Below are positions 5,972 through 13,000 of a stretch of 14,118 nucleotides of DNA, piece by piece; within the stretch, counting starts at the first letter, position 1, and each line of letters starts with the position of its first letter. The DNA comes from Candidatus Woesearchaeota archaeon (lineage in GTDB: Archaea; Nanobdellota; Nanobdellia; Woesearchaeales; WJKL01). The position numbers and the translations under genes are program-made. The notes under the pieces are model-generated. The model saw only the letters and a program-made list of their open reading frames with translations, did not search any database and was not told the DNA's origin. The stretch is taken from positions 1 to 14,118 of the forward strand of contig JAHWIM010000035.1 in the NCBI GenBank assembly GCA_019322535.1, read 5' to 3'.

Positions 5972-7630
5972 CTAAATTTTTATTTTTTCAAATAACTCTG
6001 TCAAATTAACTTCAAAACCAACTACAGGAACATTTAAATCCCAATTCTTTAAAACTTCAGCAGAGATCTCTCCAATAAAACCAACTTTAACATCTCCAAC
6101 AATTACCCTCCCAACTCTTCCAGGAATAAAGCTGTCATGCTCAACTTCAACAACCTCATATTTAACATCCAATAATCTCATTAATAAATCCAAAGCTTGT
6201 TTTGCTTCTGTAAAATCAGCATCTTTATGAGCACTTACTAAAGCAACTCTGTGATAATCTTTAACTTCTTCTTTTTTCCTAACTGTAATAATACCTTCTT
6301 CAAATATCTTCTGCGGATAATCAACATGCTTATTTTTACTTAAAACATCCATCAATATAGGCAATAACCAGCTTCTGACAATAGAATATGTTTCTGACAT
6401 TGGTTTATTTATTTCAATAGTTCCAAAATCCCCTACATTCATATTTTCATAAAGAATTTTTTTATTAGAAAGAATTGGACTCATTACTTCTTGATAACCT
6501 AAACCTATCAAGATTTCTCTTGTTTTATCTATAAATTTATTAATTTTCATAGGCTCTCCAGAAGTGTATATTGTAACTGGTTCTGGTTTTATATTACCAT
6601 AACCATAAGAAATTGCAACATCTTCAATAACATCAACTGGATGCATTATATCTCTTCTATAATCAGGGATTATAACCTTGCCAGCATTATATCCATATCT
6701 AATTTTTTCTAATAATTTCTTAACTTCGTTTTCTTTTAATTCCAAACCAGTTAGATTCTTTATTTGGCTGCCACTTATCTTAATACTTTCATTAAACATA
6801 TAAGGCGTAGTAATTTTTTTATCTGAATATTTAATATCAACTGCATAAACCTTAAATCCCCTCTCATAAAACGCTTGTGCAAATATATTTGCTGCTAATA
6901 AAACAGAATCCAAATCTTCTCCTGTTGCTTCAAAGAATAAATCTTCATCGCCAATTTCAATTTTTCCAGAATAATTGCTGTTAATTATTGGTGGAAAAGA
7001 AAGTACATTATCTTTGTTGTCTACTAAAAGAGGATATTTACCTAAACCTTCTAAAATCCACGCATAATCTTTTCCTTTTGGATGCTCTTCAAGAATTTCT
7101 GCTTGAGTCATTTCTTTCTTAAATTCTAATGGAACAAATTTGATTGATTCTGGATCAGTTGCTTTGTAAGTAATTGGAAAAATAATTTTTTTATAATTGT
7201 AAACACCAATAGCAACTTTTTTTCTCCTTCTTCCATAACTATCACAGAACTTCTCTTGTAAATCTATCATCATCTTTATTGAATTATCATCAACCTTTTT
7301 GCCGCGAGCAATAAATGCAGCAATATAAGGCCTAACATTAGAAACAGATTTATCTACAATTAACTCGTGTTTAGACTCTTTAAAAACCTCTAATTTAGGA
7401 ATTCCTTTTTCCTTTCCTAACAACCCCCTCAATAATCTTGCAATTCCTTCAACAGACCATAAATAAGGCAGGTTTGTATCCCCGCATGAAACAGTAACTT
7501 CATCAGCATCTTTATCATAATTTTCAAATTCTGCTTTTCCATAACTTAATAGTTCTTTAAGTTTATCTACTGAAATCTTTTCTCCAACTAGATTTTGCAA
7601 ATCCTTTAATGAAAAATTTATTGTTGGCAT
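5972..7630 (-). CDS. pheT: Phenylalanine--tRNA ligase beta subunit (archaeal type)
   Basis: The beta subunit pairs with PheS to charge tRNA-Phe; its B3/4 domain carries the editing site that removes mischarged Tyr. At 552 residues it is the compact archaeal/eukaryotic form, lacking the EMAP-like and anticodon-binding modules of the roughly 800-residue bacterial protein. N-terminal B1-like part is about 1-80. The B3/4 region is about 85-265 (VRPYIAAFIARG, LPLEF-like LEFKKEMTQAEILEEHP, then IINSNYSGKI at 216-224). B5 is about 274-347 (MFNESIKISGSQI, PDYRRDIMHPVDVIEDVAI), and the catalytic-like core runs to the end. The ATG lies 3 nt after the pheS stop with a weak AAGGT 10 nt upstream. The stop is TAG. 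Confidence 0.96.
   Translation of the reverse strand: MPTINFSLKDLQNLVGEKISVDKLKELLSYGKAEFENYDKDADEVTVSCGDTNLPYLWSVEGIARLLRGLLGKEKGIPKLEVFKESKHELIVDKSVSNVRPYIAAFIARGKKVDDNSIKMMIDLQEKFCDSYGRRRKKVAIGVYNYKKIIFPITYKATDPESIKFVPLEFKKEMTQAEILEEHPKGKDYAWILEGLGKYPLLVDNKDNVLSFPPIINSNYSGKIEIGDEDLFFEATGEDLDSVLLAANIFAQAFYERGFKVYAVDIKYSDKKITTPYMFNESIKISGSQIKNLTGLELKENEVKKLLEKIRYGYNAGKVIIPDYRRDIMHPVDVIEDVAISYGYGNIKPEPVTIYTSGEPMKINKFIDKTREILIGLGYQEVMSPILSNKKILYENMNVGDFGTIEINKPMSETYSIVRSWLLPILMDVLSKNKHVDYPQKIFEEGIITVRKKEEVKDYHRVALVSAHKDADFTEAKQALDLLMRLLDVKYEVVEVEHDSFIPGRVGRVIVGDVKVGFIGEISAEVLKNWDLNVPVVGFEVNLTELFEKIKI
5977..5988 (+). terminator. Putative U-tract terminator of the ribosomal cluster, inside the 3' end of pheT
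   Basis: Eleven nucleotides after the eL14 stop the + strand reads TTTTTATTTTTTC. U-rich runs without a strong hairpin are the usual archaeal termination signal. The run lies within the opposite-strand coding sequence of the PheT C-terminus, so it could also be a by-product of Lys/Ile codons. Confidence 0.4.
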
Positions 7631-7633
7631 ATT

Positions 7634-9145
7634 TCAAACAACCTTCATATTTCTTATTTGACTTAAATCATGACTAAATAATTGTCTTATGTCTTTTATT
7701 CCTAATTTAAACATAGCTAACCTATCAATCCCAACCCCCCACGCAACAACAGGAACAGCTTTTCCTACTAATGGCTTAACCATTTCAGGTCTAAACATAC
7801 CAGATCCAGCTAATTCAATCCAACCTAAATCAGGATGTTTGGCTAATAATTCAGCGCTTGGTTCAGTAAATGGAAAATAACCAGGAACTATTTTGTATTC
7901 TGTTGTTCCTGCAAATTCTTTTGCAAACATTGCTAATAATCCAAACAAATGTTTTAAGTTTAAATCTTCGCCAATAACAAAGCCGCCTACTTGATTAAAA
8001 TCAACATTATGAGAAGCGTCAATAACATCAGGTCTAAAACATCTGCTCATTTGAAAGTATTTTCCTGGAATCTTTAATTTCTTAGAAGACAATGTTCTAG
8101 CGCTTATAGCAGTATCATGTGTTCTCAATAAATTCATCTGTGTTTTTGTAGCATCAAACTTATATCCCCATCCCTTGCTTCCTGTTCCAAAACCATTTTC
8201 ATGTGCTTCTTTTACTTTTTTAACTAATTTTTCATCTAATTTGCAGTGCTTTGGTTCTTTTATATAATAAGCATCATGAATATCCCTAGCAGAATGAAAT
8301 TGAGGCATATACAATGCATCCATATCATAAAAATCACTCTCAACTATTGGCCCGTCACATTCTGTAAATCCTAATTCAAGAAACTTTTCCCTAACTTCTT
8401 CTAAAAATCTTCTATAATGCTGTTTTTTGCCTCCATAAATCTCAGGAACATTAATCTCAACATCATATCGCCTAAATTTTTTGCCTTTCCATTCTCCTGT
8501 CTTTAGCATATCTGAAGTTAGTCTGTCAACAACTTCTCCAGTTATTTTCTCTTTTACTGCTTGTTTGCCTAAATCTGTTAATTCTATCTTCTTTATCTTC
8601 AATAATTGTACTTTTAAAATATCCTTTCTTTTCTTAAGCTCTTCAAAAGCTGTTGTTTCCTCTAAAGTCTTTAATTCAACAGGTAGTTTTTTCAAAAAAT
8701 CTTCATCATCTGTTCTTTCTAAAAACTTTTTTCCTAGAGGAGTTATTGTAAAAAATAATTGTCCGTCTTTTTTATCAATTAAAATAGTTGAGTTCTTCTT
8801 CAAAACACCCATACAAACTCCAAATTCTTCTTTAGATAAGCTGGCTTTTTCTTTTATTGTATCTACATCTTTTGGTGCTTCTTTAATTTCTTTCAAAAAT
8901 CTTTTCTCAGGCAATCCTTGTTCAAGATACTTTTTGCCGTTTTTCCCTAATTCAACAACCTCTTTCAATTCATCTTTTAATTTAACAACGCCTTTGTTCT
9001 CAAGCCACTGCAAAGCCCTCATTACTTCAACATCTTTCAATCCAGTTTCTTTAACAATATCATTAAAATCAAGAACTCTACTTAAAACAGGCAACGTCTT
9101 TCTCTCCAATGGATGTAATGTATCAATTAATTTCTTAATATCCAT
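7634..9145 (-). CDS. pheS: Phenylalanine--tRNA ligase alpha subunit (archaeal type)
   Basis: Catalytic subunit of the PheRS heterotetramer; it makes Phe-AMP and transfers Phe to tRNA-Phe. The 503 residues include the archaeal N-terminal winged-helix repeats (about 1-200; e.g. VMRALQWLENKGVVKL) in place of the bacterial coiled coil. The class II core follows: motif 1 around 255-287 (GPIVESDFYDMDALYMPQFH), motif 2 around 363-390 (YFQMSRCFRPD, FNQVGGFVIGEDL) and motif 3 at 467-478 (VAWGVGIDRLAM). Substrate-pocket segments FPFTEPS and GWIELAGSGMF are intact. AGAGGG lies 5 nt before the ATG. It starts 24 nt after the DAHP synthase gene and leads directly into pheT, so the three are probably co-transcribed. 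Confidence 0.97.
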   Translation of the reverse strand: MDIKKLIDTLHPLERKTLPVLSRVLDFNDIVKETGLKDVEVMRALQWLENKGVVKLKDELKEVVELGKNGKKYLEQGLPEKRFLKEIKEAPKDVDTIKEKASLSKEEFGVCMGVLKKNSTILIDKKDGQLFFTITPLGKKFLERTDDEDFLKKLPVELKTLEETTAFEELKKRKDILKVQLLKIKKIELTDLGKQAVKEKITGEVVDRLTSDMLKTGEWKGKKFRRYDVEINVPEIYGGKKQHYRRFLEEVREKFLELGFTECDGPIVESDFYDMDALYMPQFHSARDIHDAYYIKEPKHCKLDEKLVKKVKEAHENGFGTGSKGWGYKFDATKTQMNLLRTHDTAISARTLSSKKLKIPGKYFQMSRCFRPDVIDASHNVDFNQVGGFVIGEDLNLKHLFGLLAMFAKEFAGTTEYKIVPGYFPFTEPSAELLAKHPDLGWIELAGSGMFRPEMVKPLVGKAVPVVAWGVGIDRLAMFKLGIKDIRQLFSHDLSQIRNMKVV

Positions 9146-9169
9146 AATAACCCTCTAAAAAGAGATATT

Positions 9170-9991
9170 TTAAAAAGCTTTTCTTCCAACAGCTTCTGCA
9201 ACTTTCTTAATCTCTTTCATCAGCTGTCCAAACTGATCAAAATCAATTGTCTGGTCTTTATCAGAAGTAGCTTCTGCAGGCTTAGGATGTACCTCAACAA
9301 TCAAGCCATCTGCTCCAGCTGCAATAGCTGCTTTGCTCATAGGAATTACAAAATCTCTAATTCCTGTTCCATGGCTAGGGTCAACAATTACAGGTAAATG
9401 AGTTTCTTTTTTCAAAGCAGGAATAATATTCAAATCCAAAGTGTTTCTGCTATATTCAACAAAAGTTCTAATACCTCTTTCACATAAAATAACATTTTTA
9501 TTTCCTTCTTTCATAATATATTCAGCTGCCATTAAAAATTCCTTAAGTGTTGCACTAAGTCCTCTCTTTAATAAAACCGGCTTTTTTGTTCTACCAACTG
9601 CTTTTAATAAATTAAAATTTTGCATGTTTCTAGCGCCAACTTGTATAACATCAACATATTTTTCAACTAAACTAACATCTTTTGTATCCATAACTTCACT
9701 CACTATGGGAAGTCCTGTTTTTTCTCTTGCTTCTGACAAAATCTTTAGGCCTTTTTCTCCACTTCCTTGAAAAGAATAAGGACTTGTTCTTGGTTTAAAT
9801 GCTCCTCCTCTTAAAATTTTCGCTCCTTTTTTCTTAATCTCTTCAGCAGTTTCAATCATTACTTTTTTGCTTTCAACAGAACAAGGACCAGCCATAACAA
9901 CTATCTCTTTTCCACCAATCTTAATTCCATTAATATCTATAATAGAATCTGTTTTCTGATACTTCCTACTATGTAAATATTTTTCAGGCAT
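9170..9991 (-). CDS. aroF: 3-deoxy-7-phosphoheptulonate (DAHP) synthase, class I-beta, no regulatory domain
   Basis: Catalyses phosphoenolpyruvate + erythrose 4-phosphate to DAHP, the entry step of the shikimate pathway. The 273-residue TIM barrel is the short archaeal type (as in Pyrococcus), without the ferredoxin-like, ACT or chorismate mutase domains that give feedback control elsewhere. Seen motifs: AGPCSVE (34-40), RGGAFKPRTSPYSFQG (61-76), QVGARNMQNF (117-126), CERGIRTF (170-177), DPSHGTG (204-210), EVHPKP (233-238). By spacing, the metal ligands are Cys37, His207, Glu233 and Asp244, all present. KPRTSPYSFQG separates it from KDO-8-P synthase. The ATG has no Shine-Dalgarno and follows a T-rich stretch, so it may be leaderless. 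It lies between trmB and pheS on the same strand. Confidence 0.93.
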   Translation of the reverse strand: MPEKYLHSRKYQKTDSIIDINGIKIGGKEIVVMAGPCSVESKKVMIETAEEIKKKGAKILRGGAFKPRTSPYSFQGSGEKGLKILSEAREKTGLPIVSEVMDTKDVSLVEKYVDVIQVGARNMQNFNLLKAVGRTKKPVLLKRGLSATLKEFLMAAEYIMKEGNKNVILCERGIRTFVEYSRNTLDLNIIPALKKETHLPVIVDPSHGTGIRDFVIPMSKAAIAAGADGLIVEVHPKPAEATSDKDQTIDFDQFGQLMKEIKKVAEAVGRKAF

Positions 9992-10023
9992 TTTTGATAT
10001 TAAAAAAAATTAAAAGAAAAAAA
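9992..10023 (-). terminator. T-rich spacer between trmB and the DAHP synthase gene (terminator and/or promoter)
   Basis: On the - strand the 32-nt gap is almost all T: TTTTTTTCTTTTAATTTTTT, then TTAATATCAAAA before the ATG. It looks like an archaeal U-tract terminator for trmB and closely resembles the tract after acs. If termination occurs here, aroF-pheS-pheT need their own promoter, and only weak TATA-like TTTAATT near 10020-10026 is available. Confidence 0.4.
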
Positions 10024-10830
10024 TTAAACTTTTTTCATGCCTTTCCACATGTTGTCAAACATGCCAGACAAGGCAGATGCAAAGAATGGAGTATTTACCC
10101 ATATCCCCACATCATATGTTGGATGAACTTCTTTGTCATCTAAAACCATAAAAACAACTTCTTTGTTATCAACTACACAGAATCTTGCTTTTACATTATT
10201 GCCAAGATTTTTTATTTCTGCAACGCCTGCTAGTTCTTTTACAGCATCCTTGCATTCTTTATTAATTGGAGCAGCAATTCTTATGTTAACTCCTCTTTTC
10301 TTAATTTTCTCAAATGTAGATTTAAACCCTTCGGCTTTTCTTAAAAATCCTTGAGAAGTTGTCACTATGTTTACATTTTTCTCAGCATTTCTGATTGTAA
10401 GTTCTAAATGATTATACAAATTATGTCTTCCCCTCAAACTACCGCTTAAATCAGCAGGTTCAACAAGTTCTACTCCTTGACTGTGTAAAGAATTTAATTC
10501 TTGAAGAACTTCTGTGCTCTTTAAATCTTCTAATCTCTTAACTTTTTCTTCTGCGTATTCTCTCATATTTTTCTTAACTCTTTCAACGACTTCGCTTGGA
10601 GGAACAGCAATATATTTTATTGGTTTTCCAAGTTTCATTATTACAAAACCTTTCTTTTCTAAACTTTCGAGAACATCATAACTTCTTGATCTTGGAACGT
10701 TTGCTATATCTGACAATTCGCCAGCTGTTGAAACTCCTCTGCTTAGTAGGGCTGCCCATATCTTAACTTCATACAAATTCAATGAGAAATACCGTCTTAA
10801 CTTGCTTAAAAATTCTTCTTTAACAATCAT
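10024..10830 (-). CDS. TrmB-family transcriptional regulator
   Basis: A 268-residue DNA-binding regulator of the archaeal TrmB family, whose characterised members respond to sugars or control metabolism. N-terminal winged helix-turn-helix is at about 12-78 (NLYEVKIWAALLSRGVSTAG, then the recognition-helix region VPRSRSYDVLESLEKKGFV). A coiled-coil linker follows (about 79-118). The C-terminal domain has the phospholipase D-like fold typical of the family (about 120-268; NVNIVTTSQGFL, KKRGVNIRIAAPI, KARFCVVDNKEVVFMV) and lacks the catalytic HxK motif, so it is a sensor or dimerisation domain. The ATG has a G-run, GAGGGGGG, about 6 nt upstream. It sits ahead of aroF-pheS-pheT, making these possible targets; the ligand is unknown. 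Confidence 0.85.
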   Translation of the reverse strand: MIVKEEFLSKLRRYFSLNLYEVKIWAALLSRGVSTAGELSDIANVPRSRSYDVLESLEKKGFVIMKLGKPIKYIAVPPSEVVERVKKNMREYAEEKVKRLEDLKSTEVLQELNSLHSQGVELVEPADLSGSLRGRHNLYNHLELTIRNAEKNVNIVTTSQGFLRKAEGFKSTFEKIKKRGVNIRIAAPINKECKDAVKELAGVAEIKNLGNNVKARFCVVDNKEVVFMVLDDKEVHPTYDVGIWVNTPFFASALSGMFDNMWKGMKKV

Positions 10831-10877
10831 TTAAAACCCCCCTCTTTTTTGTTTTTATTTTACTATAATAAATGAGC

Positions 10878-10897
10878 TTACCATCTGTAGATGATAA
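10878..10897. promoter_or_regulatory. 20-bp imperfect palindrome upstream of trmB (possible operator or leader hairpin)
   Basis: TTACCATCTGTAGATGATAA has arms of nine bases around a central GT with eight of nine pairs matching (one C/A mismatch). It lies 47 nt before the trmB ATG, downstream of the best TATA-like box, so it would be in the 5' leader. Architecture resembles a dimeric wHTH binding site. Autoregulation by TrmB is an inference. Confidence 0.35.
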
Positions 10898-10947
10898 AGC
10901 GTTGCTGTAACTCCCTATGAAATATAATCTCTCAAGAGTTATAAAAA

Positions 10948-10979
10948 ACAGAACTCATATATAAACATTTTGTTCCTGT
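10948..10979 (-). promoter_or_regulatory. Putative trmB promoter: TATA-like box flanked by an inverted repeat
   Basis: On the - strand GTTTATATAT (10957-10966) is a good archaeal TATA-like box in the 191-nt gap upstream of trmB; transcription would begin near 10935, giving a leader of about 100 nt. Arms ACAGAAC (10948-10954) and GTTCCTGT (10972-10979) on the + strand are inverted repeats, with one bulged base, placed symmetrically around the box. Other AT-rich candidates closer to the gene (10862-10872, 10919-10929) cannot be excluded. Confidence 0.45.
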
Positions 10980-10996
10980 ATCATAACGATTTTTTG

Positions 10997-11021
10997 AAAA
11001 AATAAAAGAAAAAAAATAAAA
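10997..11021 (-). terminator. U-tract terminator after acs
   Basis: Directly after the acs TAA the - strand reads TTTTATTTTTTTTC, then TTTTATTTTTTC, a strong archaeal U-rich termination signal with no need of a hairpin. It separates the pelA-acs unit from trmB. Confidence 0.6.
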
Positions 11022-12983
11022 TTATAATCTTTCTTTTTTCAACACCTCAACAACATTTGGATCTGCTAAGGTTGTAATATTTCCTACATCTTCTTTTCCT
11101 TCTGCTATTGCTTTCAAGATTCTTCTCATTATCTTTCCACTTCTTGTTTTAGGTAGAGCCTCTGCAAATTGAATTTTATCTGGTTTTGCTATTGGACCTA
11201 TTTCTTTTGCAACATGCTTCCTAAGTTCATCTACTAATTCTTCTGATTCCTTTATTCCTTTATTTAAAGTCACAAATGCGTATAATGCTTGTCCTTTAAT
11301 CTTGTGAGGAAAAGGAACAATAGCTGCTTCTGCAACTTTTTCATGAGAGACTAAAGCAGATTCAACTTCAGCTGTTCCAATTCTGTGACCAGACACATTA
11401 ACAACATCATCAATCCTTCCCATTATCCAATAATCCCCATCTGCATCTTTTTTTGCTCCATCTCCTGAAAGATATACATTTGGAAATCTTCCCCAATATG
11501 TATCAATAAATCTTTGATGATCGCCGTACACTGTTCTCATTAATCCTGGCCAAGGTTTTTTTATAACTAAATAACCTCCTTCATTAACATCTGCTTCAGA
11601 ACCATCTTCTCTTAAAATCGCTGGTTCTATTCCTGGAAATGGTTTACTAGCAGAGCCTGGTTTTAAAGTCATTGCTCCAGGCAAAGGAGTTATCAAAATC
11701 CCTCCTGTTTCTGTTTGCCACCATGTATCTACAACCGGACATTTTTCTTTTCCAACTACTTTATAATACCATATCCATGCTTCTGGATTAATTGGTTCTC
11801 CTACTGTTCCTAATAATCTCAATGAACTCAAATCATGTTTATTTGGCCACTCATCACCAAATCTTGCTACTGCTCTTATGGCTGTTGGTGCGGTATAGAA
11901 AATATTTACTTTGAATTTTTCAGTAATTTGCCAGAAACGATCAGGCTCAGGATAAGTTGGAACTCCTTCAAACATTAGACTAGTAGCTCCATTAGCTAAT
12001 GGTCCATAAACAATATAACTATGGCCTGTAATCCAACCAATATCTGCTGTGCACCAGTAAATATCTTCTTCATGATAATCAAATACCCACTTAAATGTCT
12101 GGTAAACATACATCAAGTATCCTCCTACTGTATGTAAAACCCCTTTTGGTTTTCCTGTTGTTCCAGATGTGTACAGTATAAATAAAGGGTCTTCTGCATC
12201 CATCTGCTCTGCTTCACATTCCTCTTTGATATCAGGGGCAGTTATTTCATCATGCCACCAGCAATCTCTTCCTTCCTTCATATCTACTTCATTATTCCCT
12301 CTTCTAACAACAATAACAGACTCAATGCAGTCACATTCACTAACAGCTGAATCAGCATTTTTCTTAAGGTCTATTACTTTTCCAGCCCTTAAACTTCCAT
12401 CAGATGTTATCAGTATTTTACATTCACTATCTAGAATTCTGTCTTTCAGTGATTCTGCACTAAAACCACCAAATACAATAGAATGAATAACACCTATCCT
12501 AGAGCATGCAAGCATTGTAATTGCTAGCTCAGGGACCATTGGAAGATAAATAGCTATTCTATCTCCTTTTTTAATTCCTTTTTTCTTAAGTACATTTGCA
12601 AATTTACAAACCTCTTTATGAAGCTCTTTGTATGTAAACTTTTTAACATCATCTTCTGGCTCTCCTTGCCATGTTATTGCTACTTTATCTCCTCTTTTTT
12701 CAAGATGCCTATCAAGACAGTTATAACAAGCATTTATTTTTCCACCTTTAAACCACGTAAAGTTAACCTTTTCTTTGTCCCAGGTAAAAACAGTGTCCCA
12801 TTTTTTAAACCAATGAAGCTGCTCTGCTTTTTCTGCCCAGAATTTTTCAGGATCCTTAATTGAATCGTTATATATTTTTTTATATTCTTCTTCACTTTTA
12901 ATATACGCCTTTTTACTAAATTCTTCTGGCGCCTTAAAAGTTCTTTTTTCTTCTTTTAATGATACAATCTCTTTTTCTTCCAT
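11022..12983 (-). CDS. acs: Acetyl-CoA synthetase, AMP-forming
   Basis: Activates acetate with ATP and CoA to acetyl-CoA, AMP and PPi in the cytoplasm. The 653 residues equal the standard Acs length. N-terminal Acs-specific region is about 30-90. The adenylate-forming core includes the P-loop-like YTSGTTGKPKG (271-281), DIGWITGHSY (314-323), LGTVGEPINPEAW (391-403) and VDTWWQTETGG (418-428), whose Trp residues define the small acetate pocket. YLSGDGAKKDADGDYW (504-519) leads to the hinge. The C-terminal lid has GRIDDVVNVSGHRIGTAEVE and PKTRSGKIMRR (611-621), with catalytic Lys617, the residue acetylated in regulated family members. GAGGTG lies 7 nt before the ATG. It begins 17 nt after pelA on the same strand. 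Confidence 0.96.
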   Translation of the reverse strand: MEEKEIVSLKEEKRTFKAPEEFSKKAYIKSEEEYKKIYNDSIKDPEKFWAEKAEQLHWFKKWDTVFTWDKEKVNFTWFKGGKINACYNCLDRHLEKRGDKVAITWQGEPEDDVKKFTYKELHKEVCKFANVLKKKGIKKGDRIAIYLPMVPELAITMLACSRIGVIHSIVFGGFSAESLKDRILDSECKILITSDGSLRAGKVIDLKKNADSAVSECDCIESVIVVRRGNNEVDMKEGRDCWWHDEITAPDIKEECEAEQMDAEDPLFILYTSGTTGKPKGVLHTVGGYLMYVYQTFKWVFDYHEEDIYWCTADIGWITGHSYIVYGPLANGATSLMFEGVPTYPEPDRFWQITEKFKVNIFYTAPTAIRAVARFGDEWPNKHDLSSLRLLGTVGEPINPEAWIWYYKVVGKEKCPVVDTWWQTETGGILITPLPGAMTLKPGSASKPFPGIEPAILREDGSEADVNEGGYLVIKKPWPGLMRTVYGDHQRFIDTYWGRFPNVYLSGDGAKKDADGDYWIMGRIDDVVNVSGHRIGTAEVESALVSHEKVAEAAIVPFPHKIKGQALYAFVTLNKGIKESEELVDELRKHVAKEIGPIAKPDKIQFAEALPKTRSGKIMRRILKAIAEGKEDVGNITTLADPNVVEVLKKERL

Positions 12984-13000
12984 CTAATTTCACCTCATAA

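Noticed and set aside
8481..9158. A 225-codon open frame on the + strand opposite pheS
   Set aside because: It is a Ser/Phe/Asn-rich mirror of the Lys/Glu codons of pheS, with no recognisable motif, and pheS is unmistakably the coding strand.
9170..9991. KDO-8-phosphate synthase as an alternative for the DAHP synthase
   Set aside because: RGGAFKPRTSPYSFQG, QVGARNMQNF and DPSHGTG match the class I-beta DAHP synthase pattern.
10872..10910. A 12-codon + strand ORF in the trmB upstream gap (MSLPSVDDKALL)
   Set aside because: It has no ribosome-binding site or coupling to a neighbour, and it overlaps the palindrome, which explains the sequence as well.
10831..11021. A tRNA or C/D-box RNA in the largest non-coding gap
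   Set aside because: I see no T-arm, anticodon arm or CCA end, and no proper paired RUGAUGA and CUGA boxes.
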